From positions 1 to 64,000 of the forward strand of contig NZ_DATMFZ010000067.1 in the NCBI RefSeq assembly GCF_035556675.1: a stretch of 64,000 bases of DNA. The letters run 5' to 3'. The notes under the pieces are model-generated. The model saw only the letters and a list, made by a program, of their open reading frames with translations. It did not search any database and had not been told where the DNA came from. Shown here in pieces: positions 51,464 through 60,446 of the stretch. This stretch comes from Geminicoccus sp035556675 (GTDB lineage Bacteria; Pseudomonadota; Alphaproteobacteria; Geminicoccales; Geminicoccaceae). How positions within the stretch are numbered: position 1 is the first letter of the stretch; each line of letters opens with the position of its first letter. A program made the translations under genes and the position numbers.

Positions 51464-52891
51464 TCAGGCGGCGGCCGGCACCGTGCCGGCCAGGGAGCGG
51501 CCGATCAGCCGCGCCACCTCGACCGCCTGGCTACGGATGTCCGGCACGGAGGTGATCTCCCAGAACGCGCCGCGCACCACCGGCCCGACCCCGAACAGCC
51601 CCGGCACGACCTGGCCGGCAGCGTCGATCATCATGCTGCTGGTGGTGCAGTCCAGGCCGAGCCTGGCTCCGTCCGCCCGCACCGTGCCCGATGTAAGTAG
51701 CTGGCGGATCAGCGGGTCGTCCACGGCGGCCAGATCGACGGCGGTGCCGGTGCAGTTGATCACCCGCTGCACTTCCAGGGCGAGGCTCGCCGTGGTGCCG
51801 CGCGGCCGGTAGGTGGCCAACGCCCCGCAGGACCAGGGGCCGGACGGTTCGAGCGCCTCCAGCCGGCCGGCATGGAGCACGAGCTGGCCCTCGGCCTGCA
51901 GCCGGTGGATCCGCTCTGCGACCTCGGGGGCCGCGCGGTGGCGGTGGACATCCCACCAGGGCCGCAGGTGGCGCACGAAGCGGCGCCGGTCGGCGGGGCT
52001 CAGCTCCTGCCACAGGAGCTGGCTGTGCGGGCGCAGCGCGTCGATCACCGACCGCCAGCCAAAGCCCGCCACCTGGGCCCGGGTGATCTCGCGGCGCACC
52101 GCGCGGGTCAGACTCACCAGGGAGCGGCGGTCCTCCGCATCGAGAAGAAGGTCGGCATAGGAAGGTGCCGGCGCATGGGTGCGCGGCAGGAGCCCGCGCC
52201 GGGACAGGACATGGATGGTGCTGCGAAAGCCGCGGTCGACCAGCCGCAGCACCACGTCGATCATGGTCAGGCCGCTGCCCAGCAGCAGCACCGGGTGGTC
52301 CCGGTCGATCTCCTCCACCGCCTCCGGTTGCCAGGGATTGTCCACGCAGCCGGCATAGGGCAGGGGCGCTGGCGGGAAGTTGCCGGTCGCCAGCACGGCG
52401 ATGTCGGTTTCCAGCGACCGCCCATTCCGGGTTGCCAGGTGCCAGCTCGTGCCGTGGCGCACCAGCCGGGTCGCCTGGTCGTTCAGGATGGTGAGCCGGT
52501 CGGCATGCCGGCCGGCACGCAGCACGGCGGCGAGCTGGTCGCGCACATAGCGGCCATAGAGCCCGCGCTGGACGAAGGTGCCAGCCGGGCCCTCCTTGGC
52601 GCCCTGCGCGCGCTCGTCCGCCGGCAGGCGATCGAGCCAGCGCAGCAGGTGCTCGGGCTCGTCCGGAAAGGCGCTCATGTTCTCGGCGCGCACGTTCAGG
52701 AGATGGCTGGGCTCGGCCGTGGCGAACGCCACGCCGCGGCCGAGCTGCCGCTCCCGCTCGATCAGGACTACCCGGTCGTTGCCCTGAAGATGCTGCAGGA
52801 GATGGATCGCACAGATCGTGCCGCTGAAGCCGCCGCCGATCACCGCGACGGTGCGGCCAGCGCCGCTCCGGGCTGCCATTCGCCGTCCCAT
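51464..52891 (-). CDS. FAD/NAD(P)-binding oxidoreductase (HydB/DUF-type)
   Basis: A 475-residue flavoprotein. It begins with a Rossmann motif TVAVIGGGFSGTICAIHLL; a second nucleotide site is HPVLLLGSGLTMIDVVLRL, and INCTGTAVDL closes the active-site region. It matches the FAD/NAD(P)-binding family typified by NAD_binding_9 proteins, with no firm substrate. The ATG at 52879 is an alternative start. It lies downstream of a GC-poor stretch containing TATAAT on its coding strand. It lies next to the Rrf2 gene but on the same strand with a 175-bp gap. Confidence 0.85.
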   Translation of the reverse strand: MGRRMAARSGAGRTVAVIGGGFSGTICAIHLLQHLQGNDRVVLIERERQLGRGVAFATAEPSHLLNVRAENMSAFPDEPEHLLRWLDRLPADERAQGAKEGPAGTFVQRGLYGRYVRDQLAAVLRAGRHADRLTILNDQATRLVRHGTSWHLATRNGRSLETDIAVLATGNFPPAPLPYAGCVDNPWQPEAVEEIDRDHPVLLLGSGLTMIDVVLRLVDRGFRSTIHVLSRRGLLPRTHAPAPSYADLLLDAEDRRSLVSLTRAVRREITRAQVAGFGWRSVIDALRPHSQLLWQELSPADRRRFVRHLRPWWDVHRHRAAPEVAERIHRLQAEGQLVLHAGRLEALEPSGPWSCGALATYRPRGTTASLALEVQRVINCTGTAVDLAAVDDPLIRQLLTSGTVRADGARLGLDCTTSSMMIDAAGQVVPGLFGVGPVVRGAFWEITSVPDIRSQAVEVARLIGRSLAGTVPAAA

Positions 52892-53005
52892 GGCTGGTGC
52901 TCCCTGTTATCGCCTGGATGGTGGGGCGAGAGCGGATCGCACCTTCCCTCGCGGCTCCATCGGCATGGTCGTTGCGGAGCACAGCATGAGATAAAATTGA
53001 TAAAA

Positions 53006-53011
53006 ATTATA
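53006..53011 (-). promoter_or_regulatory. perfect -10 element upstream of the flavoprotein gene
   Basis: TATAAT on the minus strand in a short AT-rich stretch, about 115 bp upstream of the start at 52891. No consensus -35 is evident at 16-18 bp, so the promoter is partial. Confidence 0.35.
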
Positions 53012-53066
53012 GAGTATTTTTGCGTGCGATCGTGGCCAGGGGTGCCGGCGCGCGCGCCCGCTTCGG

Positions 53067-53516
53067 TCAGATTGCGAAATCCTCCGCCGTCTCCGCCGGG
53101 CCTACCCGGTCGCGCATCTGCGCCAGCGTGGTCCGGTCCAGGACCTCGGCCATCGCATCGCGCACGCTCTGCATCAGGATACGCACTGAGCAGGTCTCGA
53201 CGTCCCGGCAGTCGTCGCAGGGCTGGTTGCCCTTGCGTCGGGCGCACGGGATCGGCGCGATCGGCCCATCCAAGGTGCGCACCACGTAACCCATGCGGAT
53301 CTCGGAAGCGGGGCGGGCCAGCATGAAGCCGCCGCCCGGGCCCTTCTTGCTGCGCACGAAGCCGGCCTTGCGCAGGTCCAGCAGGATGGTGTCCAGGAAG
53401 GCCTTGGGAATTCCGTTCGCTTCCGCGATCTCGGCTGCCTGGGTTGACTTTCCTTCCGGCAACTTCGCCAGATGGACCATGGCCTTCAGGCCATACTTGC
53501 CCTTGTTGGTGAGCAC
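53067..53516 (-). CDS. Rrf2 family transcriptional regulator, Fe-S type
   Basis: A 149-residue regulator. I choose the GTG at 53516 (LTNKGKYGLKAMVHLAKLPE), which matches the usual Rrf2 N-terminus; an ATG at 53552 would add 12 residues. The winged HTH contains STQAAEIAEANGIPKAFLDT and KKGPGGGFMLARP. Cysteines in CARRKGNQPCDDCRDVETC are placed like those of IscR/CymR/NsrR family members and could hold an Fe-S cluster. It is divergent from a sulfate-binding protein gene, so control of sulfur uptake is likely. Confidence 0.88.
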   Translation of the reverse strand: MLTNKGKYGLKAMVHLAKLPEGKSTQAAEIAEANGIPKAFLDTILLDLRKAGFVRSKKGPGGGFMLARPASEIRMGYVVRTLDGPIAPIPCARRKGNQPCDDCRDVETCSVRILMQSVRDAMAEVLDRTTLAQMRDRVGPAETAEDFAI

Positions 53517-53790
53517 GCTCGTTCCAGAACGGCGGCTTGCCGCCAAAACCATAATTTCGGTCAAGTAACTCGAATGCCATCCACACATCAATGGTTGGAC
53601 ACCCGACACAGGCGCATGGGGTGTGCGCTGCAGTCGGATAGTGGCATGGCCGCAGGTATTGTTGACAAAAATGATTAGCTATATCAGCTTCGGCGGGCGG
53701 AGGGGCTGGCGCGGTACGGAGCGGCAGGCGGCCCCTTGCTGGAACAGGCCGCGCGGCCAAGGGGGCCCGCGCGGCAAAAGGAGAGGCGAG
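53517..53790. promoter_or_regulatory. divergent Rrf2/sulfate-binding protein control region
   Basis: A 274-bp region. TTGACA with AT-rich flank (ATTGTTGACAAAAATGATTAG) lies around 53660-53680, followed by TATATC. A GC hairpin near the end (53748-53775) lies in the leader of the plus-strand gene. Such layout suits Rrf2 binding and leader-level control. Confidence 0.45.
53748..53775 (+). promoter_or_regulatory. leader hairpin before the sulfate-binding gene
   Basis: GCCGCGCGG (53748-53756) pairs with CCGCGCGGC (53767-53775) over 9 bp with a 10-base loop. It ends 5 bases before the AGGAGAGG ribosome site of the gene at 53791 and could influence translation. Confidence 0.45.
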
Positions 53791-54825
53791 ATGACCAAGC
53801 TCAGCCGGCGTCACGCGACGAGCGCGCTGGTGGCCGGGGGTGCAGCCCTGCTGGCGCCGTTCGCCACGGTCCGGTCCGCCCGGGCCGCCACCGAGATCCT
53901 CAACGTTTCCTACGATCCCACGCGCGAGCTCTACCAGGAGTTCAACCAGGCCTTCGCCAAGGCCTGGCAGGAGCAGACCGGCGAGGAGGTCACGGTGCGC
54001 GCCTCCCATGGCGGCTCCGGCAAGCAGGCGCGGGCGGTGATCGACGGGCTGGATGCCGATGTCGTCACCCTGGCGCTGGCCAGCGACATCGATGCGATCG
54101 CCGAGCATGGCGGCATGATCGCCAAGGACTGGCAACAGCGCCTGCCCTACAACAGCACGCCCTACACCTCGACCATCGTGTTCCTGGTGCGCAAGGGCAA
54201 CCCCAAGGGGCTGAAGGACTGGGGCGACCTGATCAAGGACGACGTCCAGGTCATCACCCCCAATCCCAAGACCTCCGGCGGGGCGCGCTGGAACTACCTG
54301 GCCGCCTGGGCCTGGGCGGAGCGGCAGCCGGGTGGCGACGCCGCCAAGGCGGAGCAGTTCGTGGCCGAACTGTTCCGGCACGTGCCGGTCCTGGATACCG
54401 GGGCGCGCGGCTCCACCACGACCTTCGCCCAGCGCCGGCAGGGCGACGTGCTGCTCGCCTGGGAGAACGAGGCGTTCCTGTCGCTCGCCGAGTTCGGCGC
54501 CGACAAGTTCGAGATCGTGGTGCCCACGCTCAGCATCCTGGCCGAGCCGCCGGTCGCGGTGGTGGACGGGGTGGTGGACGCCAAGGGCACGCGCAAGGTG
54601 GCCGAGGCCTACCTGAACTATCTCTATGCGCCCGACGGCCAGCGGATCGCTGCCAAGAACTACTATCGCCCCCGCGAGCCGCGCCATGCAGCACCCGAGG
54701 ACATCGCGCGTTTCCCCGAACTGCAGCTGGTCACCATCGACGAGGCGTTCGGCGGCTGGGCCAAGGCGCAGCCCGAGCATTTCGGCAATGGCGGCGTGTT
54801 CGACCGCATTTACGGGGGCGGCTGA
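53791..54825 (+). CDS. sbp: sulfate/thiosulfate ABC transporter substrate-binding protein
   Basis: A 344-residue periplasmic protein. The signal SRRHATSALVAGGAALLAPF has a twin-arginine look; the mature part matches Sbp/CysP: LNVSYDPTRELYQEFNQAF, SHGGSGKQARAVIDGLDADV, DVQVITPNPKTSGGARWNYL and LLAWENEAF. It binds sulfate or thiosulfate. No cysT, cysW or cysA genes follow, so it is solitary here and must use permeases elsewhere. A GGAGAGG ribosome site precedes ATG 53791. Divergent Rrf2 regulator. Confidence 0.93.
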   Translation: MTKLSRRHATSALVAGGAALLAPFATVRSARAATEILNVSYDPTRELYQEFNQAFAKAWQEQTGEEVTVRASHGGSGKQARAVIDGLDADVVTLALASDIDAIAEHGGMIAKDWQQRLPYNSTPYTSTIVFLVRKGNPKGLKDWGDLIKDDVQVITPNPKTSGGARWNYLAAWAWAERQPGGDAAKAEQFVAELFRHVPVLDTGARGSTTTFAQRRQGDVLLAWENEAFLSLAEFGADKFEIVVPTLSILAEPPVAVVDGVVDAKGTRKVAEAYLNYLYAPDGQRIAAKNYYRPREPRHAAPEDIARFPELQLVTIDEAFGGWAKAQPEHFGNGGVFDRIYGGG

Positions 54826-54835
54826 ACCGCCCCCG
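54813..54835 (+). terminator. GC-rich hairpin over the sulfate-binding stop codon
   Basis: CGGGGGCGG (54813-54821) and CCGCCCCCG (54827-54835) form a 9-bp stem with the 5-base loop CTGAA that contains the stop codon. It can terminate or stabilise the message of the sulfate-binding gene; no T-run follows. Confidence 0.45.
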
Positions 54836-54852
54836 CGGCGGCGGCCGGGCGC

Positions 54853-56016
54853 TCATGCGCCTCCGGGACTCGGCCGCGCCGCCTGTTCCGCCTGCTCCTC
54901 CCGCTCCGCGGCAAAGCCCTCCGCGATGCTCTCCCTGGCCTCCTCGTGATCGGCCGCTGACGGCTCGTCCTGCGCCGGGGCCTGCGCCTGCTCGGCGTCC
55001 GGATCGAAGCGCAGGCGGACCAGCACGGGGAAATGGTCCGAGCCGACATGGCCCAGCACCCGCAGCTCGACCAGGCGGAAGCAGGTGTCGTGGAACAGGT
55101 GGTCGAGCGGCCAGCGGGCGAACCAGTAGTCGGCGTGGAAGGTGGGGTAGAGACCCCGCCCGACCCGCGGGTCCAGCAGTCCGCTGATCCGCTGGAACAG
55201 CCTGGTCGTGTGCGACCAGGCGACATCGTTCAGGTCGCCGCAGACGATGGTGGGGCCGCGGTCCTGTGCCACCTGCTCGGCCACCAGCAGGAGCTCGGCG
55301 TCGCGCTGCTCCACGTCGTTGTCGACCTGCGGCGGCTCCGGATGGACGCAGTGCAGGTTCACGAGCTGACCGGAGGGCAGCCGGAGCTTGGCGGAGATCG
55401 ACGGGATGTCCTGCGAGACCCGGTCCTGGACCGTCACCTCGGACAGCGGCAGGCGGGAATAGAGCAGCATGCCGTAGGTGTTGTCCAAGGGATGCAGCAC
55501 CCGGTGCGGATAGCCGGGCTCCAGCGGGGCCAGCTGCTCCTGCCACCAGCGGTCGGTCTCGACCACCAGCACCAGGTCCGGGTCGTGCCGGCGGACTTCG
55601 GCGAGGAACCGCCCGGCCTCACGGTTGGTCTGCAGGATGTTGGCGATCAGGACGCTGACCATCCGGTCGGAGCCGTCCGCCACCGCGTCCTGCACCTGCC
55701 GGGGCGCCAGCCGCGTGTAGCGCCAGATCTGGGCGAGCTGCCAGGCGAGGCAGGCAAGCGTGGCCACCAGGATCACGACACCCGCCGGTGCTAGCTCCAG
55801 CAGCACGAGCTCGGCCACTGCCATGACCGCCAGCCATACGGCGAGCTGCAGGCGCGGATAGTCCCACACCCGCACCCACCATTTCGGGGTGCGCCAGAGC
55901 GGCAGCACCGTCAGCGCGATCGGCACGAGTGCCAGCGTCCGCACGAGCCAGTCCAGCCATGCCATCGTGCGATACCGCCTCCGCAGTTTGTCCTTCATGC
56001 CTATCCGGCATGACAA
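54853..56016 (-). CDS. membrane-anchored endonuclease/exonuclease/phosphatase family protein
   Basis: A 387-residue protein with three N-terminal hydrophobic segments (WLVRTLALVPIALTVLPLW, LAVWLAVMAVAELVLLEL, GVVILVATLACLAWQLAQI) that anchor a C-terminal EEP-fold domain. The catalytic motifs include VLIANILQTN, DLVLVVETD, TIVCGDLNDVAWS and the final SDHFPVLVRL. EEP proteins cleave phosphodiesters of nucleic acids, lipids or sugars. It precedes the diacylglycerol kinase on the same strand, so it may belong to the same lipid-recycling group. The C-terminal tail is Glu/Ala-rich. Confidence 0.85.
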   Translation of the reverse strand: MSCRIGMKDKLRRRYRTMAWLDWLVRTLALVPIALTVLPLWRTPKWWVRVWDYPRLQLAVWLAVMAVAELVLLELAPAGVVILVATLACLAWQLAQIWRYTRLAPRQVQDAVADGSDRMVSVLIANILQTNREAGRFLAEVRRHDPDLVLVVETDRWWQEQLAPLEPGYPHRVLHPLDNTYGMLLYSRLPLSEVTVQDRVSQDIPSISAKLRLPSGQLVNLHCVHPEPPQVDNDVEQRDAELLLVAEQVAQDRGPTIVCGDLNDVAWSHTTRLFQRISGLLDPRVGRGLYPTFHADYWFARWPLDHLFHDTCFRLVELRVLGHVGSDHFPVLVRLRFDPDAEQAQAPAQDEPSAADHEEARESIAEGFAAEREEQAEQAARPSPGGA

Positions 56017-56041
56017 CAGAACACCACTGCGCCCTCATGGT

Positions 56042-56947
56042 TCAGTGGACGGTGCAGATGATCCGCAGCGGCTGGGGCGAGACCGCGAGGCTCAGCGCGG
56101 TTGCGGCCACCGGGTCGCCGTCCAGCTGGAGATGGTCCGCCGTCACCAGCTCCCAGCCTGCCGTCCGCAGGTGGCGCACGCCCGGCCAGCGATGGAGCTG
56201 GCCGGTCGCCAGCGCCAGCGCATAGCCCAGGGCCGCCAGCCGGCCAGATCGCTCGAACAGCACCAGATGCAGGTGCGGCTCGTCGAGCCTGGCACCTGCG
56301 GCACAGACGAACGATCCGCCATAAAGCCGGCAGCGCGCCGCGATTGCCGAGACGGCCCGGTGCCGGACCCCGTCGACCTGCAGCTCGTGATGGACTGGCT
56401 GCCAGCGCCACCACAGTCTCGCAGCCGCCAGCAGGTAGGCGAGCTGGCCCAGCCGGCGCTTGGCCGCGGGCGAGACGGCCGCCACCACCGCCGCGTCGAA
56501 GCCGATCCCGGCCATGAGGAGAAAGGCGCGCCCGTTCGCCAGGCCCGGCCAGACCTGGGCATAGCCGCCGGCCGCCACCATGCGCGCGACCTCCTCGGTC
56601 GAGCCGCCGATGCCGAGCTCGCGCGCCAGCACGTTGACCGTGCCGGTCGGCAGGATGGCGAGCGGCAGGTCGCTGCCGAGCAGCCCGTTGGCGACCTCGT
56701 TGACCGTGCCATCGCCGCCGGCAGCCACCAGCACGTCCGGACGGTCATCGCTTTCGGCTGCCTGCCGGGCCAGATGCTCGGCATCGCCGGCAGTCCCGGT
56801 CAGCCGGACCGTCACGGCGATGCCCATGGACTCCAGGGCTTCGGCCAGCGCCGTCACCTTGGCATTGCGCCGCCGGCCGGCCGTGGGATTCTGGATGATC
56901 TGCACCCGCATGACCCGCTCCAGGGCAGCGGTAGCGGCCAGGGTCAT
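56042..56947 (-). CDS. diacylglycerol kinase (DagK family)
   Basis: A 301-residue soluble lipid kinase. The catalytic GGDGT motif is in VLVAAGGDGTVNEVANG (around residue 78), with VQIIQNPTAGRR at the N-terminus and LAILPTGTVNVLARELG after it. The start overlaps the PAP2 stop by ATGA (or begins at a second ATG, 56911). It phosphorylates diacylglycerol to phosphatidic acid. In this operon it can recycle diacylglycerol left when the LtaS-like transferase takes headgroups from lipids. Confidence 0.9.
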   Translation of the reverse strand: MTLAATAALERVMRVQIIQNPTAGRRRNAKVTALAEALESMGIAVTVRLTGTAGDAEHLARQAAESDDRPDVLVAAGGDGTVNEVANGLLGSDLPLAILPTGTVNVLARELGIGGSTEEVARMVAAGGYAQVWPGLANGRAFLLMAGIGFDAAVVAAVSPAAKRRLGQLAYLLAAARLWWRWQPVHHELQVDGVRHRAVSAIAARCRLYGGSFVCAAGARLDEPHLHLVLFERSGRLAALGYALALATGQLHRWPGVRHLRTAGWELVTADHLQLDGDPVAATALSLAVSPQPLRIICTVH

Positions 56948-57660
56948 GGCGGCGGCTCCTCGCGACGGGGCAATCCGAACCGGGCAGCGAGCATGGCGAT
57001 CATCAGCCAGGCGAGCGCCAGCGTGGCCAGGCTGTGGCTCAGGAAATGGGCACCCTTCGCCATCTGGTATGCCGCCATTGCGCTGCCGACGGCAAGGCCG
57101 ACACCTAGGCCGGCGATCCGCCAGCTGGGCCGGCCGGACAGCCAGCCCAGCGCCAGCAGGGCGAAGCCGCCTGAGGCATGGCCCGCCGGGAAGCAGCGGC
57201 CCGGTGGGCGCACGGCTTCCGGATGAGTGCCGAACGGCGGCACGTGGCGATAGCGCCCGCCGAACTCGGTCGTCTGGCTCGGGCAATAAACGTCGGTGAC
57301 CTGCTTCAGCCGGTTCGCCGCGGTCGGTACCAGTGCCAGGCAGAGGAGCAGGAAGACCAGCTCGCGCCGGAAACCGCGCAGGCGGCGTTCCCAGAAACCC
57401 AGGAGGAGCAGCAGGCCCAGCACCGCGCCCATCACGACCAGCGCTAGCTTCGGACCGTCATAGAACAGGCGGCGCGGCCAGGAAGCTTTCGCGTCCACCA
57501 GCCAGCCGGCCGCCGGATCGTAGAAGGTCTGCTGCAGAGCGGCGTCCAGGGGCGACCAGCTCAGCACCAGGGCCAAGAGCAGGAGCAGGACGGGCGGCAG
57601 GGCCGGCCGCAGCCAGGCCGGCCACGGGGTCGGCCTGGCCGTCGCTGTCGCGCCGGTCAT
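56944..57660 (-). CDS. PAP2 family membrane phosphatase
   Basis: A 238-residue protein with about five to six TM segments. The three PAP2 motifs are visible: KQVTDVYCP (KxxxxxxRP-like region), PAGHASGG (PSGH-like) and GAHFLSH (SRxxxxxHxxxD-like, shortened). It removes phosphate from phospholipids such as phosphatidic acid, or from undecaprenyl pyrophosphate. Translationally coupled to the transferase upstream and the kinase downstream. Confidence 0.88.
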   Translation of the reverse strand: MTGATATARPTPWPAWLRPALPPVLLLLLALVLSWSPLDAALQQTFYDPAAGWLVDAKASWPRRLFYDGPKLALVVMGAVLGLLLLLGFWERRLRGFRRELVFLLLCLALVPTAANRLKQVTDVYCPSQTTEFGGRYRHVPPFGTHPEAVRPPGRCFPAGHASGGFALLALGWLSGRPSWRIAGLGVGLAVGSAMAAYQMAKGAHFLSHSLATLALAWLMIAMLAARFGLPRREEPPP

Positions 57661-59645
57661 CGCCCGAGCTCGTGATATTGGTGGCCGTAGAACATGCGGT
57701 GCGCGGTCTGGGTCACGGCGATCGCCTCGGTCGCGAGAGCCGGGTCGGGCGGCACTGCCTTGCCCAGCGGCTCGGGGCCGGAGGTCAGGCGATAGCCGGT
57801 CAGGTCCTGCTGCGGACCCAGCACCACGAGTTGGCCGTGCCGGCCATAGGCCACCGAATAGTTGTGCGCCATTGCCACCCGGCCTTCGCCCGGTGGGACG
57901 TGGCGCAGGTCGAGGCCGAAGAACGGGCTGTCATAGCTCCAGCCGAGCAGGCCCAGCAGGGTGGGCGCCATGTCCAGGCTCGATCCCAGCGTGGCGTCGC
58001 GCCCGGGTGCCACCAGGTCCGGCGCGTAGAACAGCAGGGGCACCCGGAACCGTTCCACCGGCACCTGGGCCGCACCCGCCACCCGCGGGCCATGGTCGCC
58101 GACGAACACGAACACCGTGTCCTTGAACCAGGGATGGCTTCGCGCGCGCTCGATGAAGTCGGTGAACGCCCAGGCCGCGTAATGCGCGGCGTTCTCCTTC
58201 GCACCCATGGCCGGGTCGACACGTAGCTGGCCCTCGGGAAAGGTATATGGGCGATGGTTGGAGACGGTCAGCATGCCCATGAACACGGGCTGATTACTGG
58301 CGGTGCTCTGGTCCAGGCGGCGGAGCGCCTCGGTGAACAGATACTCGTCCGCCACGCCCCAGACCGTCGAGAAGCCCTGATCGGCGATGTCGCTCTGGTC
58401 CAGCACCTCGTCGAACCCCGTAGTCGACCAGAAATGCCCCATGTTGTCGAACTCGGCCTGGCCGGCATAGAGGAACGAGGTATGGTAGCCGTGCTGCTTC
58501 AGGAGGAAGGGCAGGGAGTTCATGCCTTCCGAGCCCGAGCGCCGCGCGGTGGAGATGCCCGGGATCGGGGTGAAGCTGGTGAGTAGCGCCTCCAGGCCCC
58601 GTACCGTCCGGTCGCCCGTGGCGTAGATGTTGGTGAACAGCAGGCCGTCCTGGGCCAGCCGGGCGAGCTCCGGGGAGACCGGGTAGGCCCGGCGGTTGTC
58701 GAGCCCATCCAGATAGGTGCTGCCGAAGCTCTCCTCGATCACCAGCACGATGTTGGGCCGCTTCGGCCGATTGCCGTTATCGACATGGCGCCAGAGGCTG
58801 CGGCCGCCCGTCGGGCCGGGATCGCCCGGGCGGAGGAAGCGGGTGTTGTCCTGCGCCACCGCAGCCTGCAGCGTCCGCACCGCGGTGCGCTCGTCGATGG
58901 TTGGATAAAGGCCGTCATAGTCGGTGTCGTTGGTCAGGAAGGCCTGGACCAGGCTACGCAGCCCGTTGTCTGCCACCTGGGCCACCTCACGGTCATGACC
59001 GAGCACCACCGGGCCGTGTCGCAGGACCGGCAGCGGCAGCAACAGGGCCAGGGCGCCGATGCCGGCCAGGGCCAGTCGGCGGCGGCCGGAAAGGGGGGTT
59101 GCGATCGCCGCCGCCAGGGCCGGGCGGACCAGGAGGTAGAGGCAGCCGCCTGCGGCCAGCACCAGCGGCAGGTAGAGCGACAGGTCGAAGCTCTCGCCGA
59201 TATTGCCGACCACTTCCTTGGGAAAGATCAGGTAGTTGACCGCGATGCCGTTGAAGCGGCTGTCGAACTCGTTCCAGAAGAACAGCTCGGCCACTGCGCC
59301 GAACACCAGCGCGGTCACCAGCGCATAGCCCAGCAGGTGGGCGAGGGAGCGGCCGAACCGGCGGCGGAACAGCGGCTGCAGCAGGAGGAAGGCCAAGAAC
59401 AGGGGGAGCGTGAGCCACAAGCCCACCGCCAGGTCCTGGCCGACCCCAGAGAACAGCGCAGCCAGCAGGGCGCCGTCATGCCCGGGCTCGCCTTCCACAT
59501 GGACCCAAACCACCAGCACCACCCGCACCAGGCTGGCGAGCGACAGGAACAGGGCCAAGCAGGTCAGCCAAAGGCGCGTCTCGGCGGCGAGCGAGCGCCG
59601 GAACAGGGTGATGCCGCCTGCGCGCGCATCGAAGGAGACCGTCAT
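57657..59645 (-). CDS. LtaS-like phosphoglycerol transferase (sulfatase fold)
   Basis: A 662-residue inner-membrane enzyme with five N-terminal TM segments and a large C-terminal sulfatase domain facing the periplasm. NIVLVIEESFGSTYLDGL starts the domain, ATGDRTVRGLEALLTSF contains the catalytic Thr, and FVGDHGPR gives metal ligands. The start at 59645 (TVSFDARAGG) precedes TM1. LtaS-like proteins move glycerol phosphate from phosphatidylglycerol to glycans, leaving diacylglycerol. In Gram-negatives this group modifies periplasmic glucans (OpgB type). Coupled to PAP2 and diacylglycerol kinase; divergent from the two-component system. Confidence 0.88.
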   Translation of the reverse strand: MTVSFDARAGGITLFRRSLAAETRLWLTCLALFLSLASLVRVVLVVWVHVEGEPGHDGALLAALFSGVGQDLAVGLWLTLPLFLAFLLLQPLFRRRFGRSLAHLLGYALVTALVFGAVAELFFWNEFDSRFNGIAVNYLIFPKEVVGNIGESFDLSLYLPLVLAAGGCLYLLVRPALAAAIATPLSGRRRLALAGIGALALLLPLPVLRHGPVVLGHDREVAQVADNGLRSLVQAFLTNDTDYDGLYPTIDERTAVRTLQAAVAQDNTRFLRPGDPGPTGGRSLWRHVDNGNRPKRPNIVLVIEESFGSTYLDGLDNRRAYPVSPELARLAQDGLLFTNIYATGDRTVRGLEALLTSFTPIPGISTARRSGSEGMNSLPFLLKQHGYHTSFLYAGQAEFDNMGHFWSTTGFDEVLDQSDIADQGFSTVWGVADEYLFTEALRRLDQSTASNQPVFMGMLTVSNHRPYTFPEGQLRVDPAMGAKENAAHYAAWAFTDFIERARSHPWFKDTVFVFVGDHGPRVAGAAQVPVERFRVPLLFYAPDLVAPGRDATLGSSLDMAPTLLGLLGWSYDSPFFGLDLRHVPPGEGRVAMAHNYSVAYGRHGQLVVLGPQQDLTGYRLTSGPEPLGKAVPPDPALATEAIAVTQTAHRMFYGHQYHELGR

Positions 59646-59762
59646 CGCGAGCTTGCACCCCAGGCGAACGTGAAATCCGCTGCACTGATCGGCTCCCTGG
59701 CTGACCGGAACCTGACGCCGTGCCATGAGGGTGCGGCTGGCCCTCCGAGCGTGATCGATGGC
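59646..59762. promoter_or_regulatory. divergent promoter region of transferase operon and two-component system
   Basis: A 117-bp gap between the divergent LtaS-like and response-regulator genes. It should hold both promoters and the binding site of the encoded OmpR-type regulator, but I see no clear direct repeat. Confidence 0.35.
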
Positions 59763-60446
59763 ATGAGAATCCTCCTCGTCGAAGATCATCCGACCTTGCG
59801 CGAGGTGATCCGCGATCACCTGACGGGGCGGGGCTTCGTCGTGGACGCGTTTGCGGGCGGCCAGGACGCGCTGGCGGCCGTGGAGGTGGTCGGGTACGAC
59901 GCCCTGATCCTGGACCTCGGCCTTCCGGACATGGACGGGCTGGATCTCCTGGTCCGGATCCGTACCCTGGCCGGCTCCGCGCTGCCGGCGCTGATCGTCA
60001 CCGCGCGCGACGCCGTGCCCGAGCGGGTTCGCGGGCTGGACGCCGGGGCGGACGACTATCTGGTCAAGCCCTTCGACCTGATGGAGCTGGAGGCGCGGCT
60101 GCGCGCGGTCCTGCGCCGGCCGGGCGACCGCAGGATGGAGCTGCTGAGCCTCGGCCGTCTGCGCCTGGACCGGGCGCGGCGCGAGGCTAGTGTGGACGAT
60201 GTGCCGCTCGCGCTGCAGCGCCGCGAGCTGGCACTCCTGGACCAGCTGCTGCGCGCGGATGGCCGGGTGGTCGTACGCGACCTGCTGGAAGAACGGCTCT
60301 ACGGGCTGGAGGAGGCGGTCACACCCAATGCGCTGGAGGCGCTGGTTTCCCGGCTGCGCCGCAAGCTGGAAGCGGCGCAGTGCGGGGTGCGGATCGAGAC
60401 CAGGCGCGGCATCGGCTATCGCCTGACCGCCGACGAGGGCACATGA
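59763..60446 (+). CDS. OmpR/PhoB-type response regulator
   Basis: A 227-residue regulator. The receiver has LLVEDHPTLREV, the phospho-Asp in LILDLGLPDMDGLD, IVTARD and LVKPFDLME. The winged-helix domain ends RIETRRGIGYRLTA, a family signature. The start ATG is at 59763. It is coupled to the sensor kinase by an ATGA overlap. It is divergent from the transferase-PAP2-kinase operon and probably regulates it. Confidence 0.95.
   Translation: MRILLVEDHPTLREVIRDHLTGRGFVVDAFAGGQDALAAVEVVGYDALILDLGLPDMDGLDLLVRIRTLAGSALPALIVTARDAVPERVRGLDAGADDYLVKPFDLMELEARLRAVLRRPGDRRMELLSLGRLRLDRARREASVDDVPLALQRRELALLDQLLRADGRVVVRDLLEERLYGLEEAVTPNALEALVSRLRRKLEAAQCGVRIETRRGIGYRLTADEGT

Noticed and set aside
53660..53690. 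Complete sigma-70 promoter for the sulfate-binding gene
   Set aside because: TTGACA is present but TATATC lies only 12 bp downstream, too close for a standard spacer, so no full promoter is claimed.
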